NCBI GenBank assembly: GCA_017590115.1
Contig: JAGGNK010009114.1
Location: 21,490,662 to 21,554,661, forward strand
Reading direction: 5' to 3'
Origin: Montifringilla adamsi
Lineage: Eukaryota > Chordata > Aves > Passeriformes > Passeridae
Length of the DNA stretch: 64,000 nucleotides
The notes below the pieces were generated by a model, which made no database searches, was not told the DNA's origin, and saw only the letters and a list, made by a program, of their open reading frames with translations. The translations under genes and the position numbers were made by a program. Shown one piece after another: positions 12,701-24,800 of this stretch (the stretch's first letter is position 1; the number at the start of each line of letters is the position of its first letter).

Positions 12701-15700
12701 AACTCAAGCAGGCGAGTGGCCTGAGAAGGCTGAACAGACCAACACCAAGCTGCATTCCCTTTCCTCCCACAGCACTCTCCCACCAGCCTAGGCCAGGCAT
12801 TCCCCACCACTCCTCCTCCTGAGTATCACACACCTCAATGTAGCTGCCAAAGGGACAGAGCAAGGACCAGAATCTGGGCACAGCAAACCAGGTTTCCCAG
12901 CAGAGCTGCAGATTTTGGGGCACTCAAAGGCAGAATCTCCCAGCATCAAGGATGCAGGAACACAGCACACAGCCAGTGACGCCCTCACCAGGTGTGCTCA
13001 AGCTGACAGTGGCTCACATCAAACTGTACAGTAAGGGTCCTCTGGGAAGTCAGCCTTTACATGGAACTTAAGCTGGGGAAATAGAAATTCAGGTCACCAA
13101 ATCAGCAGTCATTTGTGAGGACTTTGCTGTTACACTTTCTGGCTCTAGTTCCTATCCTATTTATCATTAAAATATTCAGGTCAACTCTGGTAGGGGAATA
13201 ATCATTGGTACTCCTATACATATATCTAGATATGTAACTTTTAAGTATCCTACTCAAAACATTTAAGGGATCCACTCAAATTAGATTTGTATGAGATTTA
13301 CTTGAATGAGGCTCTCAGCCTTTTAATCTCATCATAATAGATGGCAGCTTTCATGAGATTTGAAATGCATGGTAACACTTACAATACATCAAGTTTCTGG
13401 TGCTGCAGAGACTGAAATACATGCTATTAATTTACTCTGAAAAGTGATGCTTTCTAGATTTTTTTTGTTGTTGTTGTTGAGCAATTTCTGCCTCAGAAAT
13501 CAACATCTTTCCACCCGCTTGCTTGTTTTAGAGAAAGATGATTAATTTGGGCTGGCTTGTTACTAGTGAAGTGTATGCAGAATGAAAATCCTGTCTCTGC
13601 CATGGCCTGGAGTTGCACAGGCTGTTTGTACACCCTAGCGGGGGAAGGATGCCAGTGCACAGAACCCCGACGGGACCAGCAGCTCTCCCACCAATAAACA
13701 GAATACCGTGATGCTAAATAACCACTGAGGCACACCTGCAGCATCAGATTTTAATATCCAAATCGTGGTGAACTGGTCTGGGTGGACTTGAAATAGCAGC
13801 ACCGAGGGCTGAGGACAATAATGTTAATTTACATTTGAAAACGTGCATGACTGCCTTCCCTTAAATCCTTCTTTCTTACATCTCCCACAAAGGCTGCAGA
13901 AAACATGCTCCTCAGCATGCAGCAAGCATTATCCTTCTGATCATATCACCACTAAAGGCATTTCTTTATTCATCATGTCTTCATTTCCTCAGAATCCACA
14001 GAACATGAGAGTAACTTATGTGAGTAAAATAATCCACCACTACATTTCCCTGAAAACAGAAGCCCTACATAATGGAATTCCTGCAAAAGATATAAATTAA
14101 TAGTAATGGAAATGTCAGATGATTAGTCACTCAGTTTCTATTCAAACTGAGTTCCAGCACATTTGTCATTCATCACAAAAGAAACACAAAGATTGCTTCA
14201 AACTGAAAAACTCTTTTCCATAATTTTCCATCAAAACACACATCACAACAACAAATTCTGCAATTGCAATTTATCTCAGTTGACACACTGCTGTATAAAG
14301 AACATAATAAAAGTTATGGGATTTTTTTTTCTCCCTTTCATCTAGTTGTTATAATTTTTAAACAAACTCACTCAACTTAATATGTACTTTATATTATCAA
14401 AAGGTTAAAATGATCTCATTTATTTTATTAAAACTGAAATTTAATTACTTTTACTAAGATAATTATTGCTACATGATAAGCAAGTAGGGTTTTTTTATCA
14501 TTTCATGTTGGTATCATAGCCTTAATCTTCATCTGTAGTACAAATACCATTGTTTATCATTGATTTTTTTTTATTCCTGTAATAGAAATAACTTTCAATT
14601 TACTGGAACATCACACCATAAGATAATTCCTTTTCAACACTTCAATGTGGACATATCTGTTTCATCTATGCTTGAAATAAAAGTACAGAAGCAGCTTGAA
14701 AATCAGGCATAGGTTCTACATGTGGACATGTCTGTGATGTCCATCAGTCAGTTTGTCCTTCTGTAGGAAGGACAAGCAGAAATGCTCCTGCTGAAAAGCT
14801 GCATCCTGGGTTCTCTCTTTACCCCGATGAGGAAATCCACACACACACTCATCCTCAGGGGATAGAGCCCCAGGAGAACACGCCACTGCTCATGGAAATA
14901 ATTGCTCGGTGGTCCCAGCACACCCCTGGGGACTGCCACACAAAAACCACACAAATAGTTATCCTCCTCATGGGGCTTTCTTGACCACCTATTGCTGAAA
15001 ACTGTAAGCTCTTCCACAGTACAAATCACTACCTGCTTGCACTTGGATATTTTTAGGGCACAAATGTTTACTTGCAAGTGCTGGATGAAGATTTACTGCA
15101 GGAGAGCTGTTGATCCAGCCAGTTGCATGGCACTCCACTCCCCTGTGGCAGCTGCATCTCACTGAACCACCACATGTCAAACCTTCCTTCTTCAGCAGCA
15201 TGAAACTTTCACATCAGGCAGCAGGATTTATGACTAAAGGTATTTTTTATGTTTCTAAATACCAGTCACTAAGAAAAACATTTAAAAAATAATTTTCACA
15301 TAAAAATCTTCATTTCACCCCTCGGCTCCCTCTGCACACATTTAGGTACGTTCCACAGAATTTGTGGTCCTTTAAGCAAGTAGAATAATATCAAGGATAG
15401 GTAGTTTTCTGGAATTTTTTTTCACATCCAATCCTTAAAAGAATGAAAGAGGAAATTGAAAAGAGGAAACATTCCCTCCACTCATGTGGCTGGAAAATAA
15501 AAGTGGGATTTGTTCTAAATAGGGTTAAAAAAAAAAAGGTGATAAAGAAAAAAGTTATTACTTTTTAAGCTGCAGTTAAATGTAGAAGTAGTTTAAAATT
15601 AATATCTGTGTGGAAATGACTAGCTAAATCCAGACACTGACAGCCCCTTCTCATTCACCATACAAAAATTGGTGGAACTCCAACACAGCACTTCTCTCAG

Positions 15701-15930
15701 TCCTTACAAATTGAAAAATTAATACACTTTCCCATTTTTTTATATTACAGAACATTGCCATATCTTTAATCATAAGACAGCATTTGAAAAGAAATACTTT
15801 TGTCCAAACTGAGTATTTTTTCTCCATCTTTTCTAATGGTCTTTAACACAGGAGAGGTGAACATCAACTCTTGTGAGCCTTGTCACAATTCTTTAGAACA
15901 GAGGTATCCCCTAAAATTTGCAAAAGCCAA
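6731..15930. other. AT-rich intronic sequence, no gene seen
   Basis: This 9.2-kb stretch holds only short ORFs and no recognised transposon. GC-richer patches occur at about 8340-8700, 11100-11380, 12700-13020 and 14740-15200, without splice-site or repeat signatures I can defend. A 9-bp inverted repeat (TTATCAGCT at 12302-12310 and its complement at 12321-12329) and a short (TTG) run near 13465 are minor features. Confidence 0.5.
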
Positions 15931-15979
15931 TCTCCTTATGATTTTAACAGGATAAAATCCTGTTAAAATCATAAGGAGA
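15931..15979. repeat. Perfect 22-bp inverted repeat with 5-nt loop
   Basis: The 22 bases at 15931-15952, starting TCTCCTTATG and ending AACAGGA, are followed by TAAAA (15953-15957) and then by their exact reverse complement at 15958-15979. The match ends at 15930/15980. Transcribed in either direction it would form a perfect hairpin. It is not preceded by a promoter I can identify, and the loop is shorter than in typical microRNA precursors. Confidence 0.9.
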
Positions 15980-18082
15980 GAGATAAAGACTGGCAAAGCT
16001 GTTACCTGATTTCTCCTGTTTTTAATGCAAAATAATAACCAACTGGCACAACACAAAACTTTTAGAAAGAAACTGAAAATTAAAATCACAGATGACTGTT
16101 TTTAAACTAACCTAAGACAGAAATATTCTTTTTTTTTCTTCCTGAATTAATCCTTGTTAACATTTCTTGACATATTCCTGACATACAGGATCAAAAATGA
16201 ACCACTACATTTGAGTGCCTTTTATAAACACTAATCCTTTCCCTGAAGGATATGTATTAAAATCAGCTTTCTTAAATAATCTGGTTTCTCAGCATTGCCT
16301 GTACATGTTTTTTTCTTCAAAATTTCATCACAACTTCATTCATTTAGACAGGCACTTTTTCAAATCCATCCTACCCTTCACAACCCACTAAAAGGTGCCC
16401 TCCCTCCATGGGCCTTGATCCACAGTAATATGTTGAAGATAGTGATCCATTTTTCTTGCCAGACAGGGTGGATGGTTATCTGAAGTGAAAAGTTCCATTT
16501 CCCAGCATCTTTCATTGAATCTACTGCCTGATAATTATATGGAACAGGAAGTAACCATTCATCAAATCCATAAAATATCCATTTATCATGGTGATTCTCT
16601 CCTCCACGAGAAACACGAGAACCAAAATGAATCAGCCAAACCAAACTGCATCACACCAAAGGTTTAAAAAAAAACAACAAATAGATAAAATGTATTTTCT
16701 TCATAAGGCAGAGTGAGTGAGGCCTTATAAATGTTAAACTACCTTCTGTCATTATGGGAAGTTATTTTAATCTCATCCTTACAATTCAAGTCAGTATAAA
16801 TAGACTGGCAATTAAAGGTTATTAAAAGTTATCTGATTCAAGTGGAAGTAACAAAATTTTTCATTCCCACACAAATCAAGCAATTTAAAGTAGGAAAGTA
16901 GGATTTAAAAGGGAAAACCTTGCATTCCACAAACAAACCCATCTAAATGGAGCCTAGTAGCTAAAAACATATCTATGCATATATATGTATATATATTTTA
17001 ACAGTATCTAACCTGAAGCATCTCCTCAACATAAAATCATCACAAATGGATTTGTCATTTCTGGTTGGCCTAATGTTACTTGACTCATACAATACATCTC
17101 AGAACAGCTAAAAAAATAATAATCAACACTTATTTCCAACTCCTGATTCTCTGGTGCTGCCTGTTGGAATGCTGTCCACAGAACACTTATCCTCCTGTAC
17201 AGCAGGAGGTTGCAGCTATTGGGTAGGTCTGCCCTAAGGTTTTAATTTGGGCTGGGAATGCATTTCTGAGGGAATCCCATTGGCCCCTCCTGGCTCCCCA
17301 AGCTGGGATTGCAGTGCCAAGCAGACAGGCTGGCACACCCCGGGCTGGCACACCCCCCAAAGGCACCCCTCAAGCTGTGGGTGGGTGCTCAGCCCCCCAA
17401 CAGGGCACAGCTATGGCCCACAGAGAGCATTCCATGTGCACCTCCCTCTTCCCACTGTGCAGACCTCCCCGTGCTGCTGCATCCTGTCCTGGGATGGCAC
17501 TGCCAGAGTCACCAGTGTCACCTGCACTGGGAGCTCCCCACTCCTCCTGCACCACAGGGCTCATCTTGGGCTGCATCTCCACTTCATCATTCTAAACCTC
17601 TCCAAAATCTGCTGTTAAATTTACTGTCCAGCCACAAAAAGCCACTTTAGCAACAGCACAAATCCATGCTTTGTACCTATATCCCTAGAGAATACATTGG
17701 ACATAAGTCTATTACTGCCAGAAATGCAGCAACTAAATCAAAGTTCAACACACTATCACCTCCAATTTCCCAGAGACTGTTTCTTTTTAGCCTAAGCCCT
17801 TCTCTCTGCCCTTTTTTTCAGTCTCTGGTTGTCCTTCATGTTTGCTGTGCATTAAATAATTCCCATTAGCCTCCACCCACGAATCCCTCAGACACAAGGA
17901 AGGGCATTTACTGTCACTTAGTTGGATTTGAGTATCAGCTGTGCATGTGTTGTCCTATGTGCTACTTAGTGTGGTGGTGATGCCCTTCACAGCATCAACA
18001 TGTACAAAGTTTGAGAAGAAAGCAGTAATTTCAACTCTTTAACATCTTAACTCAGGGTTAAAAATGGACAGTGGATCTCAGA
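15980..18082. other. Intronic sequence with a GC-richer patch
   Basis: Mostly AT-rich. A GC-rich patch at about 17160-17600 gives overlapping ORFs in several frames, a sign of composition rather than coding. Inside it, a 15-bp unit (GGCTGGCACACCCCG) is repeated twice at 17328-17357. Alternating TA/CA words occur at 16971-17000. Confidence 0.5.
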
Positions 18083-18128
18083 CCCTCCCCCCCGCCTTAT
18101 CCCTTCCCCTTCCTCCTTACCCTCCCCT
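18083..18128 (-). repeat. C-rich tract; G-quadruplex motif on the minus strand
   Basis: The plus strand has C-runs of 3, 7, 3, 4, 3 and 4 separated by short loops, so the minus strand satisfies the G3+N1-7 pattern. That is the DPP10 transcript sense, so a structure could form in RNA as well as DNA. The motif is seen directly; folding is not tested. Confidence 0.6.
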
Positions 18129-19117
18129 GCTCACACTCACCTGACGTGTTTGGAAGCAACTGAAAAGCTTTTCACTAATGGACATTTCAGGCAATAGTTT
18201 GTTACCAAAAAAGTAAAGTGCTAATATACATCTCTATCTATCAGGATTGCTTGAAAAACTAAAATGAGAACTGCCATCAAGGGAGACACAGCTGCAAGAT
18301 CTGGGCAGAGTGACATCTTTGCCAGATGAAAAATCTTTAAAAATTATACTAACAGCAAAAATAGAAGCAGGATAATAATCCCATGAAGACTTTTCCCCAA
18401 AGTAATTCATCACATATTTAAATACATTTGATCATTTATTCAAGACAAATTATGAGAGCATAAGCAAGAGAGTAGCAGGGTGAATTTCCCTTTACTTGAA
18501 AAGAACTCTGCAATGTCAATATTTAAAAGATGTTCTTTTTTCATACTTAATGAACAGCTATACACTTACAGTCTAAAATGGCTCACTTTACACTAAACAA
18601 GCATCTCATAAGGAAGAAAGCTGTCTTCAAAGTACACTGTGAAAGAACTTTCACTTCACCGACTACTTGAAGCTACAGGAACAAAAGATATCTTTAATTC
18701 CCAACCCACATGAATTTATTTTGCTGTAAATCCTCAAACACACAGAAGATAAGCAGCTCAGTATTGTAGCTGCACATGACACAAAAAGCTTTTTTCCAAA
18801 TGCATTGTTTTACATTATTTTCTAACAGTCACACGAGGAAAAACACAAGATAGATGGCACCTTTTTGCCTCTTAGCTGAAGAAACGCGACAGGAAGTAGT
18901 CTAAAAATCTCCCAGCCAAGTTCATCTTTACAGGTTCGCATACAAGAAGCAAAACTATTAGCATCCCTCTAGAAACTTCAGACTCTTTGAATGAGAAAAA
19001 CGCTGTACGGAAAGAACAACTAAATACATAATATAGATATACTATTACTATATTATTGTTACCATAAAAGCTTTAAAAAAAAAAAAAAGTAATTACTCTC
19101 TTACATTGTTTTTGCAG

Positions 19118-19192
19118 CTTGTCTCAGATGGCAGCAGAGCCCGGGCCCTCCTGCAGATCCAAGAGGATGTTACCACCCTCAATCTGCTCTGA
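19118..19192 (+). other. Orphan exon-like segment (possible terminal exon or gene relic)
   Basis: A pyrimidine-rich stretch ending TTTTTGCAG, a good 3' splice-site look-alike, is followed directly by 24 sense codons and TGA. The reading includes SRARALLQIQEDVTTLNLL, and the DNA is GC-richer than its surroundings. ALLQIQ resembles a word in the ubiquilin STI1 region, but the match is too short to assign homology. No nearby AATAAA or upstream exon was identified. It is on the strand opposite DPP10. Chance remains the simplest explanation. Confidence 0.15.
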
Positions 19193-21424
19193 AATACAAG
19201 CTAGGATTGCCAAGAAAAAGCACGAGAGGCCACAGCTTTACACCACATCAGCCAGCTCTGAGGATCACAGATTATTGAGCCAATAATCTGCAAAACTGCT
19301 TATTTACCTGAAAGAAAGTGCCAGTTCCACAGCACTTTTTACTTGGCCACTTACAGTCAATATATTTACTTCCTGTTCATGGTTGTCACATACAGTTAAC
19401 AATTAAAATTATTAGTGCCCTGGCATTCTAGGATAAGTGCAATAGGTCAAAAAAAAAGCTTGAATTAAAAAAAAAAAATACTTGAACAGCTCCTGAAGTT
19501 TCAAGTCCAAAGAGTTCTGGTTTAGATACTGCTTTCACTTTCCTAGGTCAGGGAAGGATTGGACACTGTTACATGGGTTGGATACTTCTAATTAGGAATT
19601 CATGCAATGAGCACTCCAAGTGCAGAGTTTTACTGCCTTTAAATGGGAGAAAGTTGTTAAATAGTGGTAATTTGGAGTCAAACAAATGACCCCTATTTCA
19701 GGAACATGTGGGCACATACCCTGCCTTGAGTCACAGTGCTCTACACTTAGATTCAAATGAGCTCTCTTAAACTGAATAATACTTAGGTTCAAGAGAGTAC
19801 TGACCTGCAGCTTAACTGGTCACAAAACTCAGAATATAGCATGTCCTTCAGGATCTATGCATTCAAATCATGGAAAGCTTTACACATTCATAGGACTATT
19901 TTGGCCTTCCAAACTGCTCTACACTGAAAACCAGTGACAACCTCCTTAGCACAGACTGTGATACCTCAAACTTTATACGAGACAGAGTACAGGAAAATTT
20001 CTTGTTAACTTTGTGCTCTGTTTTGCAATGCTTTGTACCATTGCTTTGCAAATTGTGTTTCATTTTGGAGAATTGTTCCCTATACCCTTTGTCATTTCCT
20101 CTGTATTTTCCTAGTTTAGGGTGAAATAAATGTCTTAAAAAAACAACCTCACACATTGTAATCACATGACCGGTTACTTCACACATGTTTTAAAAGCAGG
20201 CTTTCAACATTCTGATGGATTTTCTGACTCATTTCAGTGTTAATTTTACTGCTTCATCCAAAATATCACCTCCAGACCACACAAGTAATTATTTGGTTGA
20301 TACTGGATCTTCCCCTCACTTTCATTCCTCAAGGTACAGACATAATTTTGAGAGGCTTATGTGGCATTAGTTGGCTGGGGGTTTTTTAAAGCACAAACAA
20401 TAATATTTCATAATTTTAAGCAACCTATGGGAGACAGGATCAGTTTTCCAAAGGCAAGCTTACAGTTCCTAAAACAGCATTATTTGTACTCTTTTCCTGA
20501 CAAAAATATTGCTCACAACAGGCACCAGCAGAACACCCCAGTGGGTCTGGTACAGCCCAGCCTGCTGTGACAACTCCTATGCAAAACATTCTCCAAAAAG
20601 GCAATTTCACTCGCAGATTTGTTACACTGCAGTCTTGAGAAGTTCTCTTGTGCCCCAACCACACTGGTTTGCTATTAAGAACCTTTTTCTTTTACCTGAA
20701 AGGCTTTTGTGTCACCAAACCAACTCAAGCTGATTCAGCCCCAGCAGGGAAGTTTTGAGCCTGAACACGATGCACAATTAAAAGTTAATTTTGTTCAAGG
20801 CTGAGCAGAATCTGTTCTAGTCTGGTAAACAGTAATACAATTGCAGACAAAGTTTACTTTTTATTCAAGAAGAGCTGAGCAGTCACAGAAATGCTCCATA
20901 CAAACTATAATTAGATGATATTGTATAAGTCAGCTACTCGTGGAATAATTTAGCAAAGCCCATAGTTTGTATTTGAGCCTTATGTCTACTTATTGCATTG
21001 TTTAATTAGCCATGAGATATCAAGCCTAATATTGGCCCCTAACAATCCCTTGTAGCCAGAAAAATACCAATGCATTTCCACTGAATAATAAAAACACTGC
21101 AGCACTTTAACTGTGATGCATCTGTCTGACATTAATAAGACTACCACTGGAATATTGTTTTCCAAAAGAGTCATCCTACCTTTTATTAAGAGTTTCAAAC
21201 AACTCGATCCTTGTAAATATTTATATAATATGCTAAGTGGAAGTGGAAATAGACTTTTTCCAGTACAATGGACTTAATTACCATGATAAAGATGCAGCAC
21301 ATACCTGAACCATTCACTTACAAACTCAGTAAGAACAAAACATGCCAAACAGGCAATTAATCAAAGTCATTCTGAATTAAGTCAAGGCAGTTTGTCTTAT
21401 TGTTGGAAATTCATTTAAATGTCT

Positions 21425-21468
21425 GTATCATATTCATAGTATGTGTGTATCATATTCATAGTAACTGA
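21425..21468. repeat. 22-bp tandem duplication, two copies
   Basis: GTATCATATTCATAGTA recurs with a period of 22 bases at 21425 and 21447. The copies agree through their first 17 bases. Local slippage duplication in AT-rich sequence. Confidence 0.7.
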
Positions 21469-21860
21469 TGTCAAGTATCTTCTAAATATAACTGTTACTG
21501 TACTTGTATATAATAGAATGTGCACACTATCATTGATTAGAATACAGACTAATATATGAAAACCAAAATAATTTGTGTAGAGAGCCTGTGAAATTGAATT
21601 CACATCCAATCTGCTGAAAAGGAATTTCCATTTGACTCTAAACTCCAATTCACAATGCATAAACTATGGCTATTCATTACAGTGTTCTGTCATTTGTCAC
21701 TTTTATAGAATACACCGCATTTTCCAGGCTATAAAATGCCTTAAAATTATGCAGCAATGATGTATGTTATCATTACTTTTCTTTGCCAATGTTTGGATTA
21801 CATTCAGCAGCTCAAAACAGGGCTGATTTATAATCTGAATAAATAGCAACATCCTTCAAC

Positions 21861-21879
21861 TGTGTGTGTGTGTGTGTGT
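21861..21879. repeat. (TG)9 microsatellite
   Basis: Nine uninterrupted TG units followed by TC. A short dinucleotide repeat that could be polymorphic. Confidence 0.9.
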
Positions 21880-24800
21880 CTAGGAAAGCTTCATTTACTT
21901 CCTGATTCTAAATGCTATATTCAAACCAAATATTTGAGCAAATTGAATTCAGAACATCTCACTGCACTGGACTGATGGAAGTAACTGCAGAGGCTGCTGG
22001 AAGAGCACAACTTCCCTGCAAACACTTCAACAGGAGTGCAGTGCTGCCAGCAGCTGGTAACCAAATCTCACTTACAGATTCTCATTCAGAGAGTAAAAAA
22101 GCATCCACCATTGAAAGTCTGTATAGCAGGCTCTGACACTGCCAGCTTCTAAAAAAGTGGATTCCTAAAGAAAGCTATCCTTTAGTAGTAAATTTACAGT
22201 TCAGTCACTCTGAATATTTCTTTCCTTCACAACTACTTTGATGATCTGATAACCTCAAACTCGTGAGCTGCTTTTCACTTCAAAATTATCCCAGAGGGTC
22301 ACTTTAGGTTGTAGTAAAGATGAAAACAATGAGGCTCTAGACAAATGGGAAGAGTTTATTAGAAAAAACTGCTACCTAAGGAGTTCAACAGAAACCTGTA
22401 AGCTCTGACAAACCCCCATAGATGACTGCAGCCCTGCAGAACAGATAACATAATGGATTTAATAGCACATTTCCTCCCCCAGAGTAATCATAACAAAGAC
22501 ACAAATACCCAGCACACATTCACTGCCCTCACTGACAGCTGATACTGCTCAGTTTGGGGTGTTTTGTTGTTTGGAGTGGTTTGGGTAACCCTACAGCAAG
22601 TTACTCCTACAAACTCCACATCACACTTTTGTGCTGGGGAAGCCTGGGATGCATCCTTAAATCACAGCTGGACCAGTAAAACCACTGCATTCTTTTCTTT
22701 GAAAACAAACTTTTTCTCTTGGCTTCATTTGAAACAGCACATTGCATGGAGAAATTAAAGTGTCAGCAAAAATACATAAGCTCATAAAGGAACCAGTCCT
22801 ACAGCAAAATTAATTTGTCTTCACATGCTAACAAGGATAATTACTAAAACTTCAATTACAGAATTGAAAAAGATAGCAGAAATCCCCCATACAAAGATGC
22901 TGGACCCTAACAATGTTCACCCAAAAGCACTGGGTGCCTTCTGAGCAAGGGAAGATTAGCCCACAATTCTCTAGAGACATTTCATGCTAGACAGGCTTCC
23001 CAGCATGGCTTTCTTAGAATAAAAACGTTTAGACAGGTTCAGGAAGGCACTCCAGAGGAAACATATGTTGTTCCTGGCTCTAATGGATGCTCTGGTAATT
23101 AACTTTCACAAGGACCACAGGCATATCATTAAATATTACATTCTCTTCCAACACTTGCTTCTAAATATATTTTTGTACATCAAGGTAAAGAAGAATTAAA
23201 ATTAATTGCACCACTTAAAAGCTTGTTTCTCCAACTTGCTACTTGTTCAGCATTTCCATTTATATGGACATGCCCTTGTTTTGCCTTCTGCTTCCTTGCT
23301 GATGTGAAATTTTCACAGATTTTTAGGATGGGTGAAAGATTTCCAGAGAGCCACCTGCATCTTCCTGAAAGTGCACGGGGCAGGTGGGGAAAAGGCAAAT
23401 CTGAACACACAGGTACAAGGACATCACCCCACAGGACACCACCTGCCAGAAGTGACAGGAGGATACTTGGAGCAGTAGGAAGGGACTAAGAAAATAAGGG
23501 GGGAAAGAGAAAAATAAAGTAGAAAGGTGAAATGAGGAAATATAGGCAAGAGTGGAAGAAAATGAGGGGGAACAAGCTGGGATTTCCATTGCACAAACAT
23601 GTCCAAAGGAACAAAAGCAGAGGTTTCACTATCACCTCTCCTGAAAGAGTCACACATGGCTGTATCAATAATAAACCAGAAGGGCAAAACCAGGAAACAT
23701 CAGGTTTAGGATGCTCTGCCTGAATCACCTTCACAATGTGGTACAGTTACCTTGATATTTAATAATTTTAACTAAGTTTCCTCAACACTTCATTTTAAAA
23801 AGCAACAAAAAAAACCCCACACAGATAATTTGCTTCATCAGTATTTGTCATAGAAATAAATCTCAATCACTCTGCACAAATTCTGGTCTATTCCCAGGCA
23901 GAGCAAATCCCATAGCCCAGAGGTGACACACAAATATTTGTCATCAGGAATGCTAGTTTATAACTCCTATCACCAAAAATATGTAACTTTCCTCTACTGC
24001 CTCTCCCCATGAACAGCTTGCTGATAACACCAACAGATTTTAGCTACAGTGAAAGCTATAATTTCTACACACAAGATTTCACCTGGAAGTGACCTGGGAC
24101 AGCTACAGAAAGATGAGTGAGTGACTTTGGAGATGGAAAAAAACAAAAGAGCATATATTGTAGGGAAGGGGTAACCCTCCATCCTATCTACAACAGACAC
24201 AACATCTGAAAGGTGGGCCAAAAAAAATACCATTCTTTAAATGAAAGACTGCAGCATCACTCAAACCTCTGAGGAATTTTAGCAGCAGAGAAAATATTTC
24301 AAGTGAAGACAAGACAGCAAAGTGTGTAATGATGAGATTGAGTGTTGGAAGGATATAACCATCAGGAGAAGAAAATGTATAGTGAGAAGAGATACCAAGA
24401 AAGCAAAAAGGCTTTGTTAAATAGGAAGATTCAACATGCAAGACTACTGCCATAGCATTAGACACTCATTGAAGACTGGGATTATTTCTGATCACTCCCA
24501 AATAAAGGTACAGTTTTAACTAGAAAAGGACCTGACTCTCTGACCTGAAATCCAATCACCTAAGGAAAGGAAAGACTCTTCTTGAAAGCCACAGCCTCTT
24601 GACAGGCATCAAGTGTCAAAGGCAACACCTAAAATCACATTTTTGCAATGAAGAGCCTGTTGCTGGCACATGTAGGAATTTTCTGCACTAGTGGGCTGGT
24701 GCTCTCACAATTAGATGGAACTGCAAGCACTCAAGTTGCCTCTCAATCCAGCCTCACACCCAGAAGAGAAATATTAACATTTGGGGACATGTCCCTCCGT

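Larger units (their letters stand above)
18129..21860. other. AT-rich intronic sequence with an orphan exon-like ORF
   Basis: No repeat family is recognised. The stretch contains a 10-bp inverted repeat with 3-nt loop (19268-19277 / 19281-19290), a short poly-A run near 19075-19088, the exon-like segment at 19118-19192 and a 22-bp tandem duplication at 21425. Confidence 0.5.
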
